Positions 6,096-15,725 of a stretch of 21,431 nucleotides of DNA are shown here, in pieces. The translations under genes were made by a program, and so were the position numbers. The stretch is from contig CAYNDV010000075.1 in NCBI GenBank assembly GCA_964396055.1, forward strand, positions 1-21,431, in the 5' to 3' direction. This stretch comes from CAYJPV01 sp964396055 (lineage in GTDB: Bacteria; Acidobacteriota; Vicinamibacteria; Vicinamibacterales; JAKQTR01). Each line of letters starts with the position of its first letter. Position 1 is the first letter of the stretch. Below the pieces are notes generated by a model. The model did no database searches and was not told where the DNA came from. It saw nothing but the letters and a program-made list of their open reading frames with translations.

Positions 6096-6956
6096 TTGGC
6101 TACCTTCGTCTCGATCATCATTCCGTCGATCACGTTCCTGCTGCTGGTGGCGGTCGGGCTCGATCTGACGCGGGCTGACTTCGAACCGGTGTGGCGGCGG
6201 CCGGCACTGGTGCTCGCGGGGCTGGCAGGTCCGCTGCTGATCCTGCCGGCCCTGTCGCTCGCCCTGGTCGCCGCGTTCGACCCGCCGCCAGCCGTGACGG
6301 CCGGGATGCTGCTCATCGCGGCCTGCCCCATCGGCGGCATCTCGAACACCTACAGCTACCTGGCTCGGGCATCGGCCGCCCTCTCCGTGACGCTCACGGC
6401 CCTGTCCTGCCTGGTGGCCGTCGGCACCATTCCGCTGCTGACCCGGATCTTCGAAGCGGCCGTCGGCCGGCCGCTCGGCTTTGAAGCGCCAATCGGCACG
6501 CTGCTGGCCCAGTTGTCGGCGATGCTGGTGGCCCCGATCGCGACGGGGATGTACATCCGCGCCCGATGGCCGGTGGCGGCGGCGGCGCACCGCCCCGCGG
6601 TCCAGCGGGCGGCGTTCAGCGGGCTGGCGCTGCTGGTGGTCGTCGTGGTGTGGGCGCAGTTCGACGCCTTCAGGCACGGACTGGCGGCGACGGTTCCGCT
6701 GGCGGCCGTCTTCGTGGTGAGCGCGTTCGGTGTGGGATGGGCCGTCGGCCTGGTCTTCGCACACGATCGGCGCGATCACTTCACGCTGGCCATGGAGTTC
6801 GCCACCCGCAACGTCGCCATCGCGACCGCCATCGCGGTCAGCATCCTCGGGCGGGTGGATTTCGCCGTGTTCGCGACGACCTACTTCCTGACGGAGTTGC
6901 CGCTGGCGCTCGCGGCCGTCGCCGTCTTCAGACGGACCACCGCTCGAGCGGCGTAG
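6096..6956 (+). CDS. Bile acid:sodium symporter family (BASS/SBF) membrane transporter
   Basis: The 286-residue product is almost entirely hydrophobic, with about nine or ten membrane segments starting at residue 5. Two family signatures are visible: CPIGGISNTYSYLARASAALSV (about residues 75-96), matching the CPGG-SN-LA-ALS stretch of the first core repeat, and EFATRNVAIATAIAV (about 233-247), matching the E-x-x-x-Q/R-N crossover motif of the second. Relatives import organic anions such as bile acids, pyruvate or pantoate with sodium; the substrate here cannot be named. The start is a TTG at 6096, the first in-frame start before the first membrane helix. It is preceded by two hairpins from the tricorn 3' region and converges on the TauE/SafE gene, with 41 bp between the stop codons. 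Confidence 0.9.
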   Translation: MATFVSIIIPSITFLLLVAVGLDLTRADFEPVWRRPALVLAGLAGPLLILPALSLALVAAFDPPPAVTAGMLLIAACPIGGISNTYSYLARASAALSVTLTALSCLVAVGTIPLLTRIFEAAVGRPLGFEAPIGTLLAQLSAMLVAPIATGMYIRARWPVAAAAHRPAVQRAAFSGLALLVVVVVWAQFDAFRHGLAATVPLAAVFVVSAFGVGWAVGLVFAHDRRDHFTLAMEFATRNVAIATAIAVSILGRVDFAVFATTYFLTELPLALAAVAVFRRTTARAA

Positions 6957-6966
6957 GGGCGCGCCC

Positions 6967-6984
6967 GGGTCGTGGTGTCGACCC
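6967..6984. terminator. Short hairpin between convergent transporter genes
   Basis: GGGTCG (6967-6972) pairs with CGACCC (6979-6984) around a 6-nt loop. It lies between two facing stop codons, where a bidirectional terminator would be expected. No T-tracts flank it. Confidence 0.35.
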
Positions 6985-6997
6985 CGACGCGGAGGGC

Positions 6998-7756
6998 TCA
7001 GCCCGGGAGGCCCCGGGCCAGCAGCGCCGCGTTCCACGCGGCGATGGCGGTTCCCAGCGCGAGAATCGACCAGGCGAAGATCCGCTGCAGCGCGCCGGCG
7101 GTCACGCGGCCCGCCAGGACTGTCCCGCCGGCCATGCCCGCGAGCGCCGCCGCCAGGAAGGCGGAGGTCAGCGGCCAATCGATCGGCGCGGACGCCGCCT
7201 GGCCCGCCAGCCCGCCCGCGGCGTTGAACGCGATGACCACCAACGATGTCGACGCGGCCCGTTTCATGTCGAGGCCGGCGAACAGCAGCAGGGCCGGCAC
7301 GATCAGGAAGCCGCCCCCGACGCCGAGAAAGCCCGTCAGGACGCCGACGCCGCCGCCGGCCGCCAGGCATCTGGACACGGCACAGGGCGAGACGCGGAGC
7401 GGAACGGACGGGCGCGCCAGCAGGCGGACGCCCGCGGCAATCATGATCCCGGCAAAGCACAGCATCAGGACTTCCGGCGCGACCAGCGCGGTGAACCGGG
7501 CGCCCAGGAAGGCCCCGCCGCTGCCCGTAAGTGCAAACGCCGTCGCCGCGCGCACGTCGATGCCCTGGCGGCGCGCGAGCAGCACGCTGCCCGCGGCGGC
7601 CGTCGCGCCCACAATGACAAGCGTCATCGGCACGGCCTGGTGGGCCGGGATGCCGGCCACGTAGACCAGGACAGGCAGGGTCACGATGGACCCGCCGCTG
7701 CCCAGCAGGGCCAGCGACACGCCGATCACGATCGCGAGCAGCAGTGCCGGAATCAC
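6998..7756 (-). CDS. TauE/SafE (TSUP) family membrane transporter
   Basis: The 252-residue product has the two-repeat layout of TSUP permeases. The first repeat opens with LLGSGGSIVTLPVL (about residues 17-30). The second carries LTGFLGVGGGFLIVPALLL and then AASTSLVVIAFNA (about 140-175). Around eight hydrophobic segments span the protein. Family members export or import sulfite, sulfoacetate, taurine-derived ions or other sulfur-containing organic anions. A sulfatase gene starts divergently 61 bp away, so a link to sulfur-compound transport is tempting but unproven. The start is the GTG at 7756-7754; an ATG at 7766-7764 is out of frame. No SD is visible. A minus-strand AATAAT at about 8 nt upstream could be a -10 box giving a leaderless mRNA. 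Confidence 0.92.
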   Translation of the reverse strand: MIPALLLAIVIGVSLALLGSGGSIVTLPVLVYVAGIPAHQAVPMTLVIVGATAAAGSVLLARRQGIDVRAATAFALTGSGGAFLGARFTALVAPEVLMLCFAGIMIAAGVRLLARPSVPLRVSPCAVSRCLAAGGGVGVLTGFLGVGGGFLIVPALLLFAGLDMKRAASTSLVVIAFNAAGGLAGQAASAPIDWPLTSAFLAAALAGMAGGTVLAGRVTAGALQRIFAWSILALGTAIAAWNAALLARGLPG

Positions 7757-7781
7757 GAGTGGCCATTATTCCACGACCGTG

Positions 7782-7787
7782 TAGAAT
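7782..7787 (+). promoter_or_regulatory. Possible -10 box for the sulfatase gene
   Basis: TAGAAT (7782-7787) lies 30 nt before the sulfatase ATG and leaves room for a short leader with the SD GGAG at 7808-7811. No convincing -35 is present. Confidence 0.3.
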
Positions 7788-7817
7788 CACACGCGTCACG
7801 TCACCCTGGAGCCGCTC

Positions 7818-9365
<1,548 letters not shown>

Positions 9366-9369
9366 GGGG

Positions 9370-9375
9370 TACAAT
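9370..9375 (+). promoter_or_regulatory. Candidate -10 box placing the purL transcript start at its ATG
   Basis: TACAAT (9370-9375) lies 6 nt before the purL ATG (9382), so a transcript from it would begin at about the start codon. No good -35 is seen. AGGGGG (9364-9369) could serve as an SD on a read-through transcript, at the long spacing of 12 nt. Confidence 0.35.
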
Positions 9376-9381
9376 CCGTCC

Positions 9382-12300
9382 ATGGGCGTTCTGACGTTCC
9401 CTGGTGGGGTGGCGCTGTCGCGGTTCCGTCTCGATAAGCTCAACCAGCGCATCGCCGCCGCCGGTGTCGGCCTGCGCGCAGCGGGGGCCCGTCACGTGCA
9501 CTTCGTGGAGGCGGACGGCCGTCTGGATGCCCGCGACGCGGACACGCTGAGCCGGCTGCTGACGTACGGAGAGCCTGCGCCGGCCGGGCTCGGGCGCCAG
9601 GTGCTGGTGACGCCCCGGCTCGGCACGATCTCACCGTGGTCGTCGAAGGCCACCGACATCGCCCGCCAGTGCGGCCTGACGGCCGTGCGGCGCATCGAGC
9701 GCGGCACGATCTTCGACCTGGAAGGCGACGGGCGGATCGAGGCGGTCCTGCCGCTGCTCCACGACCGCATGACCGAAACCGTGCTGCCATCGGCCGAGGC
9801 CGCCGCCGAACTGTTCCACCACTATCCACCGAAGCCCCTGACCACGATCGACGTGCTCGGGCAGGGGCGGACGGCCATCGATGCGGCCAATGCCGCCTTC
9901 GGCCTCGCCCTGGCTCCCGACGAGGTCGAGTACCTCGTCTCGTACTTCACGGCGGAAGGCCGTAACCCGACCGACGTCGAGCTGACGATGTTCGCCCAGG
10001 CGAACTCGGAGCACTGCCGCCACAAGATCTTCAACGCGGCGTGGATCGTCGACGGCGAGCCGCAGGCCCATTCCCTGTTCGGCATGATCCGGACCACGCA
10101 CGCGGCCAACCCGCAGGGCACGGTGGTGGCGTACGCGGACAACGCCGCCGTGCTGGAAGGCCGGGTGATCCGCCGGTTCCTCGCCGACCCGCGGACGGGG
10201 CGGTACGGCTATCACGAGGGCCTCACCCACTCCCTCGCCAAGGTCGAAACGCACAACCACCCCACCGCCATCTCCCCCTTCCCTGGCGCCGCGACGGGAT
10301 CGGGCGGAGAGATCCGCGACGAGGGGGCGACGGGCCGCGGATCGAAGCCGAAGGCCGGCCTGTGCGGGTTCTCGGTGTCACACCTGCGGATTCCGGGATA
10401 CGAGCGGCCCTGGGAAGGTCCCGAGTCGCGCCCCGATCGCATCGCGTCTCCGCTGGCCATCATGATCGAGGGCCCGATCGGCGCCGCCTCGTTCAACAAC
10501 GAGTTCGGCCGGCCCAACCTCGCCGGGTACTTCCGCACCTACGAGCAGCAGGTCGGCGGCGTCGCGCGCGGCTACCACAAGCCGATCATGCTGGCCGGCG
10601 GCGTGGGCAACATCGACGCGGCGCACAGCCACAAGGCCGAGGTGCCCGCCGGAGCCCTGTTCGTCCAGCTCGGCGGCCCCGGCATGCTCATCGGCATGGG
10701 CGGCGGCTCGGCCTCGTCGATGTCCACGGGCGCGAACACGGCCGACCTGGATTTCGATTCCGTGCAGCGGGGCAACGCGGAAATCCAGCGGCGCGCCCAG
10801 GAGGTGATCGATCGCTGCTGGGCGCTCGGTGACGCCAACCCGATTCTCTCGATCCACGACGTTGGCGCGGGCGGGTTGTCCAACGCCCTGCCCGAGCTGG
10901 CGCACGGGTCGGGCCGCGGCGCGCGATTCGACCTGCGGGCCGCGCCCAACGAGGAGCCGGGGATGACGCCACGCGAGGTGTGGTGCAACGAGGCCCAGGA
11001 GCGCTACGTGCTGGCCATCGCCCCGGACGCGTTGCCCGTGTTCCGCGCCATCTGCGAACGGGAGCGCTGCCCCTTCGCCATCGTGGGCACGGCCACGGAC
11101 GATCACCGGCTCGTCGTGCACGACCCGGTGTTTGGCAACGATCCCGTGAACATGGACCTGCCGGCGCTGCTGGGCAAGCCGCCGCGCATGACGCGGGACG
11201 TGGCGCGCACGGCGTGGACCGGCGCCCCGTTCGACACGTTACGCCTCGACCTCGGCGACGCGCTGCACCGCGTCCTGCGGGCGCCCACGGTGGCCGACAA
11301 GACGTTTCTGATTTCGATTGGCGATCGCACGGTGGGCGGCCTGTGCGCGCGCGATCAGTTCGTCGGCCCCTGGCAGGTCCCGGTGGCGGATGCCGCCGTG
11401 ACGCTGATGGCGTTCGACGGGTACGCGGGCGAGGCCTTCAGCCTCGGCGAACGGACACCGCTGGCGGCGCTCGACGCCCCGGCGTCCGGCCGGATGGCCG
11501 TGGCGGAGGCGTTGACGAACCTGGCATCAGCCCCTGTGGATGATCTGTCGCGCGTCAAGCTGTCGGCCAACTGGATGGCGGCCGCCGGCGCCACCGGCGA
11601 GGACGCCGCGTTGTTCGATACCGTGCGCGCCGTGGCGCTCGATCTCTGCCCGGCGCTTGGGGTGAGCATTCCGGTGGGCAAGGACTCCATGTCCATGCGC
11701 ACCACGTGGCGCGACGAGCAGGGCGATCACGCGGTGGTCAGCCCCGTCTCGCTCATCGTGTCGGCGTTCGGCCCGTGCGCCGACGTGCGCGGGGCGATCA
11801 CGCCGCAACTCCGGACGGATCGCGGTCCCACGGACCTGATCCTGCTCGATCTCGCACCGGGGCGGGCCCGCCTCGGCGGATCGATCCTCGCGCAGGTGTA
11901 CGGGGCCGTGGGCGCCGAGGTGCCCGACGTGGACGACCCGGCGCTCCTGCGGGCGCTCTACGCCGCCCTGACCGACCTGCGGCGCGACGGGCTGGTGCTG
12001 GCGTACCACGATCGCTCCGACGGCGGCCTGATCGTCACGCTGTTGGAGATGGCGTTCGCGGGCCGGACAGGACTCGAGATCGACGCGAACGCGGTAACGG
12101 CAGCCGGCGACCTGGCCGCGGGGCTGTTCGCGGAAGAACTCGGCGCGGTCATCCAGGTGCAGGCTGCCCGGACGGCCGACGCCCTCGCCGTGCTGGCCCG
12201 GCACGCGCTTCCGGCCCGGACGGTCGCGCGGGTCACCGACGACGGTGTCGTCCGGATCGTGGACGGCCCCGGGACGGTGTTCAGCGCGCGGCGAGCCGCC

Positions 12301-13236
12301 CTGCACCGGGCGTGGAGCGAAACCACCTGGCTGCTGCAGTCGCTGCGCGACAACCCCGCGTCGGCGCAGCAGGAGTACGACCGGCTGCTCGACGAGTCGG
12401 ACCCCGGCATCGCACCGCACCTCACCTTCGACGCCGGCGAGGACATCGCGGCGCCGTTCGTCGCGCGCGGCGTCAGGCCGCGCCTGGCCATCCTGCGCGA
12501 ACAGGGGGTGAACGGCGAAGTCGAGATGGCGGCGGCGTTCGACCGTGCGGGCTTCGACGCGGTGGACGTCCACATGAGCGACGTCATCGAAGGCCGCGTC
12601 TCGCTGGCCGACTTCCGAGGCTTCGCGGCGTGCGGCGGCTTCTCCTACGGCGACGTGCTCGGCGGCGGCGAAGGCTGGGCCAAGTCAATCCTCTACCACG
12701 GCCGCGCCCGCGACGAGTTCTCGGCGTTCTTCGCGCGGCCAGACACCTTCGCGCTGGGCGTGTGCAACGGCTGCCAGATGATGGCCGCGCTCAAGGACAT
12801 CATCCCCGGCGCGAGCGCCTGGCCGCGCTTCACCAAGAACGTGTGCGAGCAGTTCGAGGCGCGGCTGGCGACGATGGACGTCACCGACAACCCGTCGCTG
12901 TTCTTCCGCGGGATGGCCGGCAGCCGGATTCCGGTTGTCGTCGCACACGGCGAGGGCTTCACGCGCTACGACCACCCGGAGCATCGCGACGCCGTCATCG
13001 TTGCGGGCCGGTTCGTGGACAACCGGGGGGTGGCGACCGAGGTGTACCCGGTGAACCCGAACGGCTCGCCGGGCGGCATCACGGCCGTGACGACCGCCGA
13101 CGGCCGATTCACCGCGCTGATGCCGCACCCGGAGCGCGTCTTCAGGACCGTGCAGTTCTCGTGGGCGCCGGACACCTGGGGTGAGGACAGCCCGTGGATG
13201 CGGCTGTTCCGGAACGCACGCGCCTGGATTGGCTAG
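9382..13236 (+). CDS. purL: Phosphoribosylformylglycinamidine synthase, single-chain form
   Basis: The 1284-residue enzyme converts FGAR to FGAM in purine synthesis, using ATP and glutamine. Its length and layout match the large enterobacterial PurL, not the split PurS/PurL/PurQ system. The N-terminal PurS-like region aligns from the first residues (LSRFRLDKL), supporting the ATG at 9382. The synthetase part shows VETHNHPTAISPFPGAATG around His291 and His293 and, further on, GKDSMSM. The C-terminal glutamine amidotransferase starts near residue 1032 (LAILREQGVNGEVE). Its triad is Cys1128 (GVCNGCQM), His1249 and Glu1251 (MPHPERVFR), spaced as in the E. coli enzyme. The C terminus (FRNARAWIG) is also typical. 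No other purine gene is in the window. Confidence 0.98.
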   Translation: MGVLTFPGGVALSRFRLDKLNQRIAAAGVGLRAAGARHVHFVEADGRLDARDADTLSRLLTYGEPAPAGLGRQVLVTPRLGTISPWSSKATDIARQCGLTAVRRIERGTIFDLEGDGRIEAVLPLLHDRMTETVLPSAEAAAELFHHYPPKPLTTIDVLGQGRTAIDAANAAFGLALAPDEVEYLVSYFTAEGRNPTDVELTMFAQANSEHCRHKIFNAAWIVDGEPQAHSLFGMIRTTHAANPQGTVVAYADNAAVLEGRVIRRFLADPRTGRYGYHEGLTHSLAKVETHNHPTAISPFPGAATGSGGEIRDEGATGRGSKPKAGLCGFSVSHLRIPGYERPWEGPESRPDRIASPLAIMIEGPIGAASFNNEFGRPNLAGYFRTYEQQVGGVARGYHKPIMLAGGVGNIDAAHSHKAEVPAGALFVQLGGPGMLIGMGGGSASSMSTGANTADLDFDSVQRGNAEIQRRAQEVIDRCWALGDANPILSIHDVGAGGLSNALPELAHGSGRGARFDLRAAPNEEPGMTPREVWCNEAQERYVLAIAPDALPVFRAICERERCPFAIVGTATDDHRLVVHDPVFGNDPVNMDLPALLGKPPRMTRDVARTAWTGAPFDTLRLDLGDALHRVLRAPTVADKTFLISIGDRTVGGLCARDQFVGPWQVPVADAAVTLMAFDGYAGEAFSLGERTPLAALDAPASGRMAVAEALTNLASAPVDDLSRVKLSANWMAAAGATGEDAALFDTVRAVALDLCPALGVSIPVGKDSMSMRTTWRDEQGDHAVVSPVSLIVSAFGPCADVRGAITPQLRTDRGPTDLILLDLAPGRARLGGSILAQVYGAVGAEVPDVDDPALLRALYAALTDLRRDGLVLAYHDRSDGGLIVTLLEMAFAGRTGLEIDANAVTAAGDLAAGLFAEELGAVIQVQAARTADALAVLARHALPARTVARVTDDGVVRIVDGPGTVFSARRAALHRAWSETTWLLQSLRDNPASAQQEYDRLLDESDPGIAPHLTFDAGEDIAAPFVARGVRPRLAILREQGVNGEVEMAAAFDRAGFDAVDVHMSDVIEGRVSLADFRGFAACGGFSYGDVLGGGEGWAKSILYHGRARDEFSAFFARPDTFALGVCNGCQMMAALKDIIPGASAWPRFTKNVCEQFEARLATMDVTDNPSLFFRGMAGSRIPVVVAHGEGFTRYDHPEHRDAVIVAGRFVDNRGVATEVYPVNPNGSPGGITAVTTADGRFTALMPHPERVFRTVQFSWAPDTWGEDSPWMRLFRNARAWIG

Positions 13237-13416
13237 CTCCGTGGCGACACCGCCGATGCGCTCGGTCCGGTCACCGCCGACGAATACGCCTCGAACGCGG
13301 CGCGGTACGACGGGCAGCTCCGAACCTTGCAGCGCGACTGGCTGCAGGGCATGGTGATGGTCAACATGATGAACAACGCCAACCTCGAGGCGCATCGCGT
13401 CGAAGTCGGCGTCTAG
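13237..13416 (+). pseudogene. 3' remnant of an unidentified gene in the purL frame
   Basis: Immediately after the purL stop codon (13234-13236) the same frame stays open for 59 codons to a TAG at 13414-13416. Third positions are almost all G or C, as in real genes here. The C-terminal part reads as normal protein (QRDWLQGMVMVNMMNN, ending HRVEVGV). There is no ATG, GTG or TTG near its 5' end; the first possible start is a TTG at 13327. The simplest reading is the tail of a gene whose 5' part was deleted when this junction formed. I do not recognise the family. PurL relatives end at the same point as this PurL, so it is not a lost PurL extension. Confidence 0.45.
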
Positions 13417-13464
13417 CCGCGGAAGGGCGTGCGCCACGACGCGTGCCAGAACGCCTGCGGTGTT

Positions 13465-13479
13465 GCACAGAAACTGTGC
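13465..13479. promoter_or_regulatory. Palindrome GCACAG-AAA-CTGTGC upstream of the AraC-type gene
   Basis: A perfect 6+3+6 inverted repeat lies 108 bp before the start of the AraC-type regulator. It could be an operator for that protein or another regulator. A possible -35 TTGACG (13515-13520) follows downstream, with a weak -10 (GAGACT, 13538-13543) at 17 bp spacing. No gene was seen in 13417-13587. Confidence 0.3.
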
Positions 13480-13587
13480 CCCGGACATTCTGCGTGCAAT
13501 GCGCGGATCGGGCCTTGACGGCGTTCCGACGCGAGTGGAGACTGGAGCCGACTCCGGACCTGAAACGGCTCTGCTCGCGAGGGGATC

Positions 13588-13938
13588 ATGGATCTCCGCA
13601 TCGCGGCCGCCATCGAGCGCCTGGACGAGGCCATCGTCGCGTGCGGAAGGCTAAACGAGCGCACGCTCGCGGCGTCCGCCGGCCTGTCGCTCTCGCGATT
13701 CCGCCACCTCTTCCGCGCGTGCCTGACCTGCACGCCCCATCAGTACGCGCGGCGCGCGCGGCTGATTCGGGCGGCGGTGCTCCTGCAGCGCGGTGACGTG
13801 CAGGTCAAGGCCGTCTGGATCGACCTCGGGTTCAAGTCGGCGGCGCATTTCAGCCGCGTGTTCCACGCGCAGTTCGGCATCCGGCCCAGCGGCTTCCGCA
13901 CCCGCGGGGCGGGCGCCAGCCGCGGCGCCCGGCCCTGA
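13588..13938 (+). CDS. AraC-type DNA-binding domain protein without sensor domain
   Basis: The 116-residue product is essentially one AraC/XylS DNA-binding module. The first helix-turn-helix is TLAASAGLSLSRFRHLFRACL (about residues 29-49), then the linker HQYARRARLIRAAVLLQRGD, and the second is VKAVWIDLGFKSAAHFSRVFHAQFG ending in the family signature RPSGFR. Full-length AraC regulators carry about 150-200 extra N-terminal residues for ligand binding or dimerisation; these are absent. Small single-domain relatives such as MarA and SoxS act as monomers controlled by their own level, so similar behaviour is possible. GAGG shortly before the ATG supports the start. The gene lies between a gene remnant and the cassette at 14074, which it might regulate. 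Confidence 0.85.
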   Translation: MDLRIAAAIERLDEAIVACGRLNERTLAASAGLSLSRFRHLFRACLTCTPHQYARRARLIRAAVLLQRGDVQVKAVWIDLGFKSAAHFSRVFHAQFGIRPSGFRTRGAGASRGARP

Positions 13939-13992
13939 CCGGCCTCCAGCCACGCCAGTCAACCGACAGCCACCGCAGGCAACCGATCGCGA

Positions 13993-14021
13993 TTGACGCG
14001 CCGGGGAGCCGGCCACAGATT
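13993..14021 (+). promoter_or_regulatory. Candidate sigma-70-like promoter for the three-gene cassette
   Basis: TTGACG (13993-13998) and CAGATT (14016-14021) are 17 bp apart and lie about 52 bp before the first gene of the cassette. The -35 is close to consensus and the -10 is weak (3 of 6). Confidence 0.35.
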
Positions 14022-14073
14022 GCGTGCGGACCCGTCCGGTCGCCCGTGGCGCGGCAAGTCAGGAGGTGCGGAC

Positions 14074-14844
14074 ATGCCCAAGGTCGGAGTGGAGTGGATC
14101 AACAACTACGACTGGCTCAACCAGCTCTCGCACGAACACGAGGATGCCGGCGGCTTCTTCGACGAACTCGTGCAGCATGCCGGCTGGATCGGGTCGTTCA
14201 ACTGGGGCGACGGGAACGCCTGGGAGGACGACTTCAAACGCCCCGACAAGAGCGGGCACGCGCCCGACTGGGTGGACGCCGTGGACTTCTGCTACTTCAC
14301 CGGTCACGGGAGCCCGTGGGGGTTCTACTTCCGATCCGACGTGCCCGACGACGGGCAGGCCGAATCGGATCACGTGAGCGGCGCGCTGAACGGCGACGTG
14401 CGGCTGGGCCGGGTCAACCTGGAGTGGCTCGCGCTCGAGGTGTGCAACACCCTGCAGTGGGAGGCGGCGAGCGGCGGCACCACCTGCAACGTGTTCGACC
14501 GGTGGCGGGCGGCGTTCGAGGGCCTGCACATCATGTGCAGCTTCACCACGACCAGCCTCGATCTCGCCACGCCTGGCCGGTACTTCGCGGCGTTCCTCGA
14601 CGGGCGTTGGCCGTCGGTGGTCTTCGGCCTGCCGGCATTCCTGTTCGGCCGCATCCCCCTGAAGGTGATTGACGCGTGGTTCGAGATGGCCAGCACGACG
14701 CAGCCGGACTGGGTGGAGGCCGCCGTGCTGTACGCCGGCAAGTCCGGCGCTGATCCGGGCGGCGACTATATCCATGGATGCGGGCCGGTGTCCGCCGATC
14801 CCCATCCGCACACCTACCGTGTCTGGATCCCGCACGCCTGCTGA
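14074..14844 (+). CDS. Protein with clan-CD-like His-Gly/Cys pair (DUF6345-like); function unknown
   Basis: The 256-residue product has no signal peptide or membrane segment. A hydrophobic strand leads into a His-Gly motif: VDFCYFTGHGSPWGFYF, with His78. After 46 residues a second hydrophobic strand ends in a cysteine: LEWLALEVCNTLQ, with Cys124. Strand-HisGly, then strand-Cys at this distance, is the active-site layout of clan CD proteases (caspases, gingipains, CHAT domains). The GHGSPWG wording resembles gingipain-type C25 enzymes. From memory it resembles proteins annotated DUF6345; I could not search. Protease activity is inference. The start is certain: AGGAGGT (14061-14067) stands 6 nt before the ATG. 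A TTG further upstream in frame (13993) has no such support. It leads a three-gene cassette, with 15 nt to the next gene. Confidence 0.8.
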   Translation: MPKVGVEWINNYDWLNQLSHEHEDAGGFFDELVQHAGWIGSFNWGDGNAWEDDFKRPDKSGHAPDWVDAVDFCYFTGHGSPWGFYFRSDVPDDGQAESDHVSGALNGDVRLGRVNLEWLALEVCNTLQWEAASGGTTCNVFDRWRAAFEGLHIMCSFTTTSLDLATPGRYFAAFLDGRWPSVVFGLPAFLFGRIPLKVIDAWFEMASTTQPDWVEAAVLYAGKSGADPGGDYIHGCGPVSADPHPHTYRVWIPHAC

Positions 14845-14859
14845 CGAAGGAGGGGCATC

Positions 14860-15657
14860 ATGGCCGAGATTCCCGTGTTCCTGATGCACACCGAACTCAT
14901 GAAGAAGGACCGGTTCGCGGCGATTGCCGCGCACCTGGGCGTGCAGGGCGAACTGACGGCGACCGGCGAGGCGATCTTCGTGCAGGACAAGACGCGCGCC
15001 CTCGCCTACGCCCAGCCCGGCTCGCGATTCGCGGGGCTGTTGTTCTTCACCGACACCTCGCAGGGCTTCGCGTCGCCGGTGACCGGCCGGCTGCCCGGCG
15101 AGAAGGTCGTGGAGGAGTGGGCCGGCGACTTCCTGAAGCGGTTCCAGCTCCTGCCGGTCCAGGCCGACAAGGGGCAGGTCACGGCCACCTTCACCAGCCG
15201 GACCCTGGTCCGCGAGTCCGTCATCGAAGACGGGGAGAAGGGCGGGAAGCCGCGGCGGGTGCCTCTGGCGGCGGAGGTGGCCGTCGAGGTGGGGGCGCAC
15301 GGTTACCGCGTGACCGGCCCGCGGGCGAAGGTCCGGATGGCGTTCAAGGGTGCCAGGGGCCCGTTGTGGATTCACCGCGGCCTGTGGAACACCCTCGACG
15401 TGTTCGAGCGCCGTCCGCTGCTGTCCGAGGACGACGCGCACCGGAGGCTGACGGATCGGCTGTCCGGACGCGGGGCCACGGGGCGGGCGTGGCGCCTGAT
15501 CGGGATGCGCCTGGCGTTCTTCGCCGGCGAATTTCGCGGCGGGCCGGATCTGCTGCTGCCGTACTACTTCGCGGAAGTCGAGTTCCGCGATCCGAAGGGC
15601 GACTCGCGCGAGGGGCAGGGACCGCGGCAGCTCATCCAGCTCCCGGCGTGCCCGTAG
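14860..15657 (+). CDS. Unrecognised 265-residue protein, second gene of the cassette
   Basis: I do not recognise this family. The product has no signal peptide or membrane segment. It is rich in short beta-like stretches, such as AGLLFFTDTSQGFASPV (about 63-79), AAEVAVEVGAHGYRVTGPRAKVRMAF and LLLPYYFAEVEFRD near the C terminus. The last two, with PLWIHRGLWNTL between them, are reminiscent of beta-rich propeptide-like domains found with extracellular peptidases; this is a weak impression only. The start is strong: AAGGAGG (14847-14853) 6 nt before the ATG. Only 15 nt separate it from the upstream stop, so it is translated from the same mRNA as the His-Gly/Cys protein. It could be that protein's partner, substrate or inhibitor; nothing in the sequence decides this. 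Confidence 0.85.
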   Translation: MAEIPVFLMHTELMKKDRFAAIAAHLGVQGELTATGEAIFVQDKTRALAYAQPGSRFAGLLFFTDTSQGFASPVTGRLPGEKVVEEWAGDFLKRFQLLPVQADKGQVTATFTSRTLVRESVIEDGEKGGKPRRVPLAAEVAVEVGAHGYRVTGPRAKVRMAFKGARGPLWIHRGLWNTLDVFERRPLLSEDDAHRRLTDRLSGRGATGRAWRLIGMRLAFFAGEFRGGPDLLLPYYFAEVEFRDPKGDSREGQGPRQLIQLPACP

Positions 15658-15696
15658 CACCCTGGCGCGCGTCATCGCAGACACCACGTCAGGCGC

Positions 15697-15718
15697 GTCA
15701 AGGGAGTCGTCAAGGGAG
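15697..15718 (+). repeat. Tandem duplication carrying the Shine-Dalgarno of the crystallin gene
   Basis: GTCAAGGGAG occurs at 15697-15706 and again at 15709-15718, separated by TC, giving a 12-bp period. The second copy runs into GGGAGG, the SD of the gene at 15726. The first copy offers a second AGGGAG 12 nt further upstream. Confidence 0.7.
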
Positions 15719-15725
15719 GCACCGT

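Noticed and set aside
13234..13416. Stop-codon read-through extending PurL by 59 residues
   Set aside because: The PurL C terminus matches the normal end of the family, and no recoding signal is seen; a gene remnant explains the open frame better.
13993..14073. An upstream TTG start for the His-Gly/Cys protein
   Set aside because: The added 27 residues are Arg/Gly-rich, and a perfect AGGAGGT precedes the ATG at 14074.
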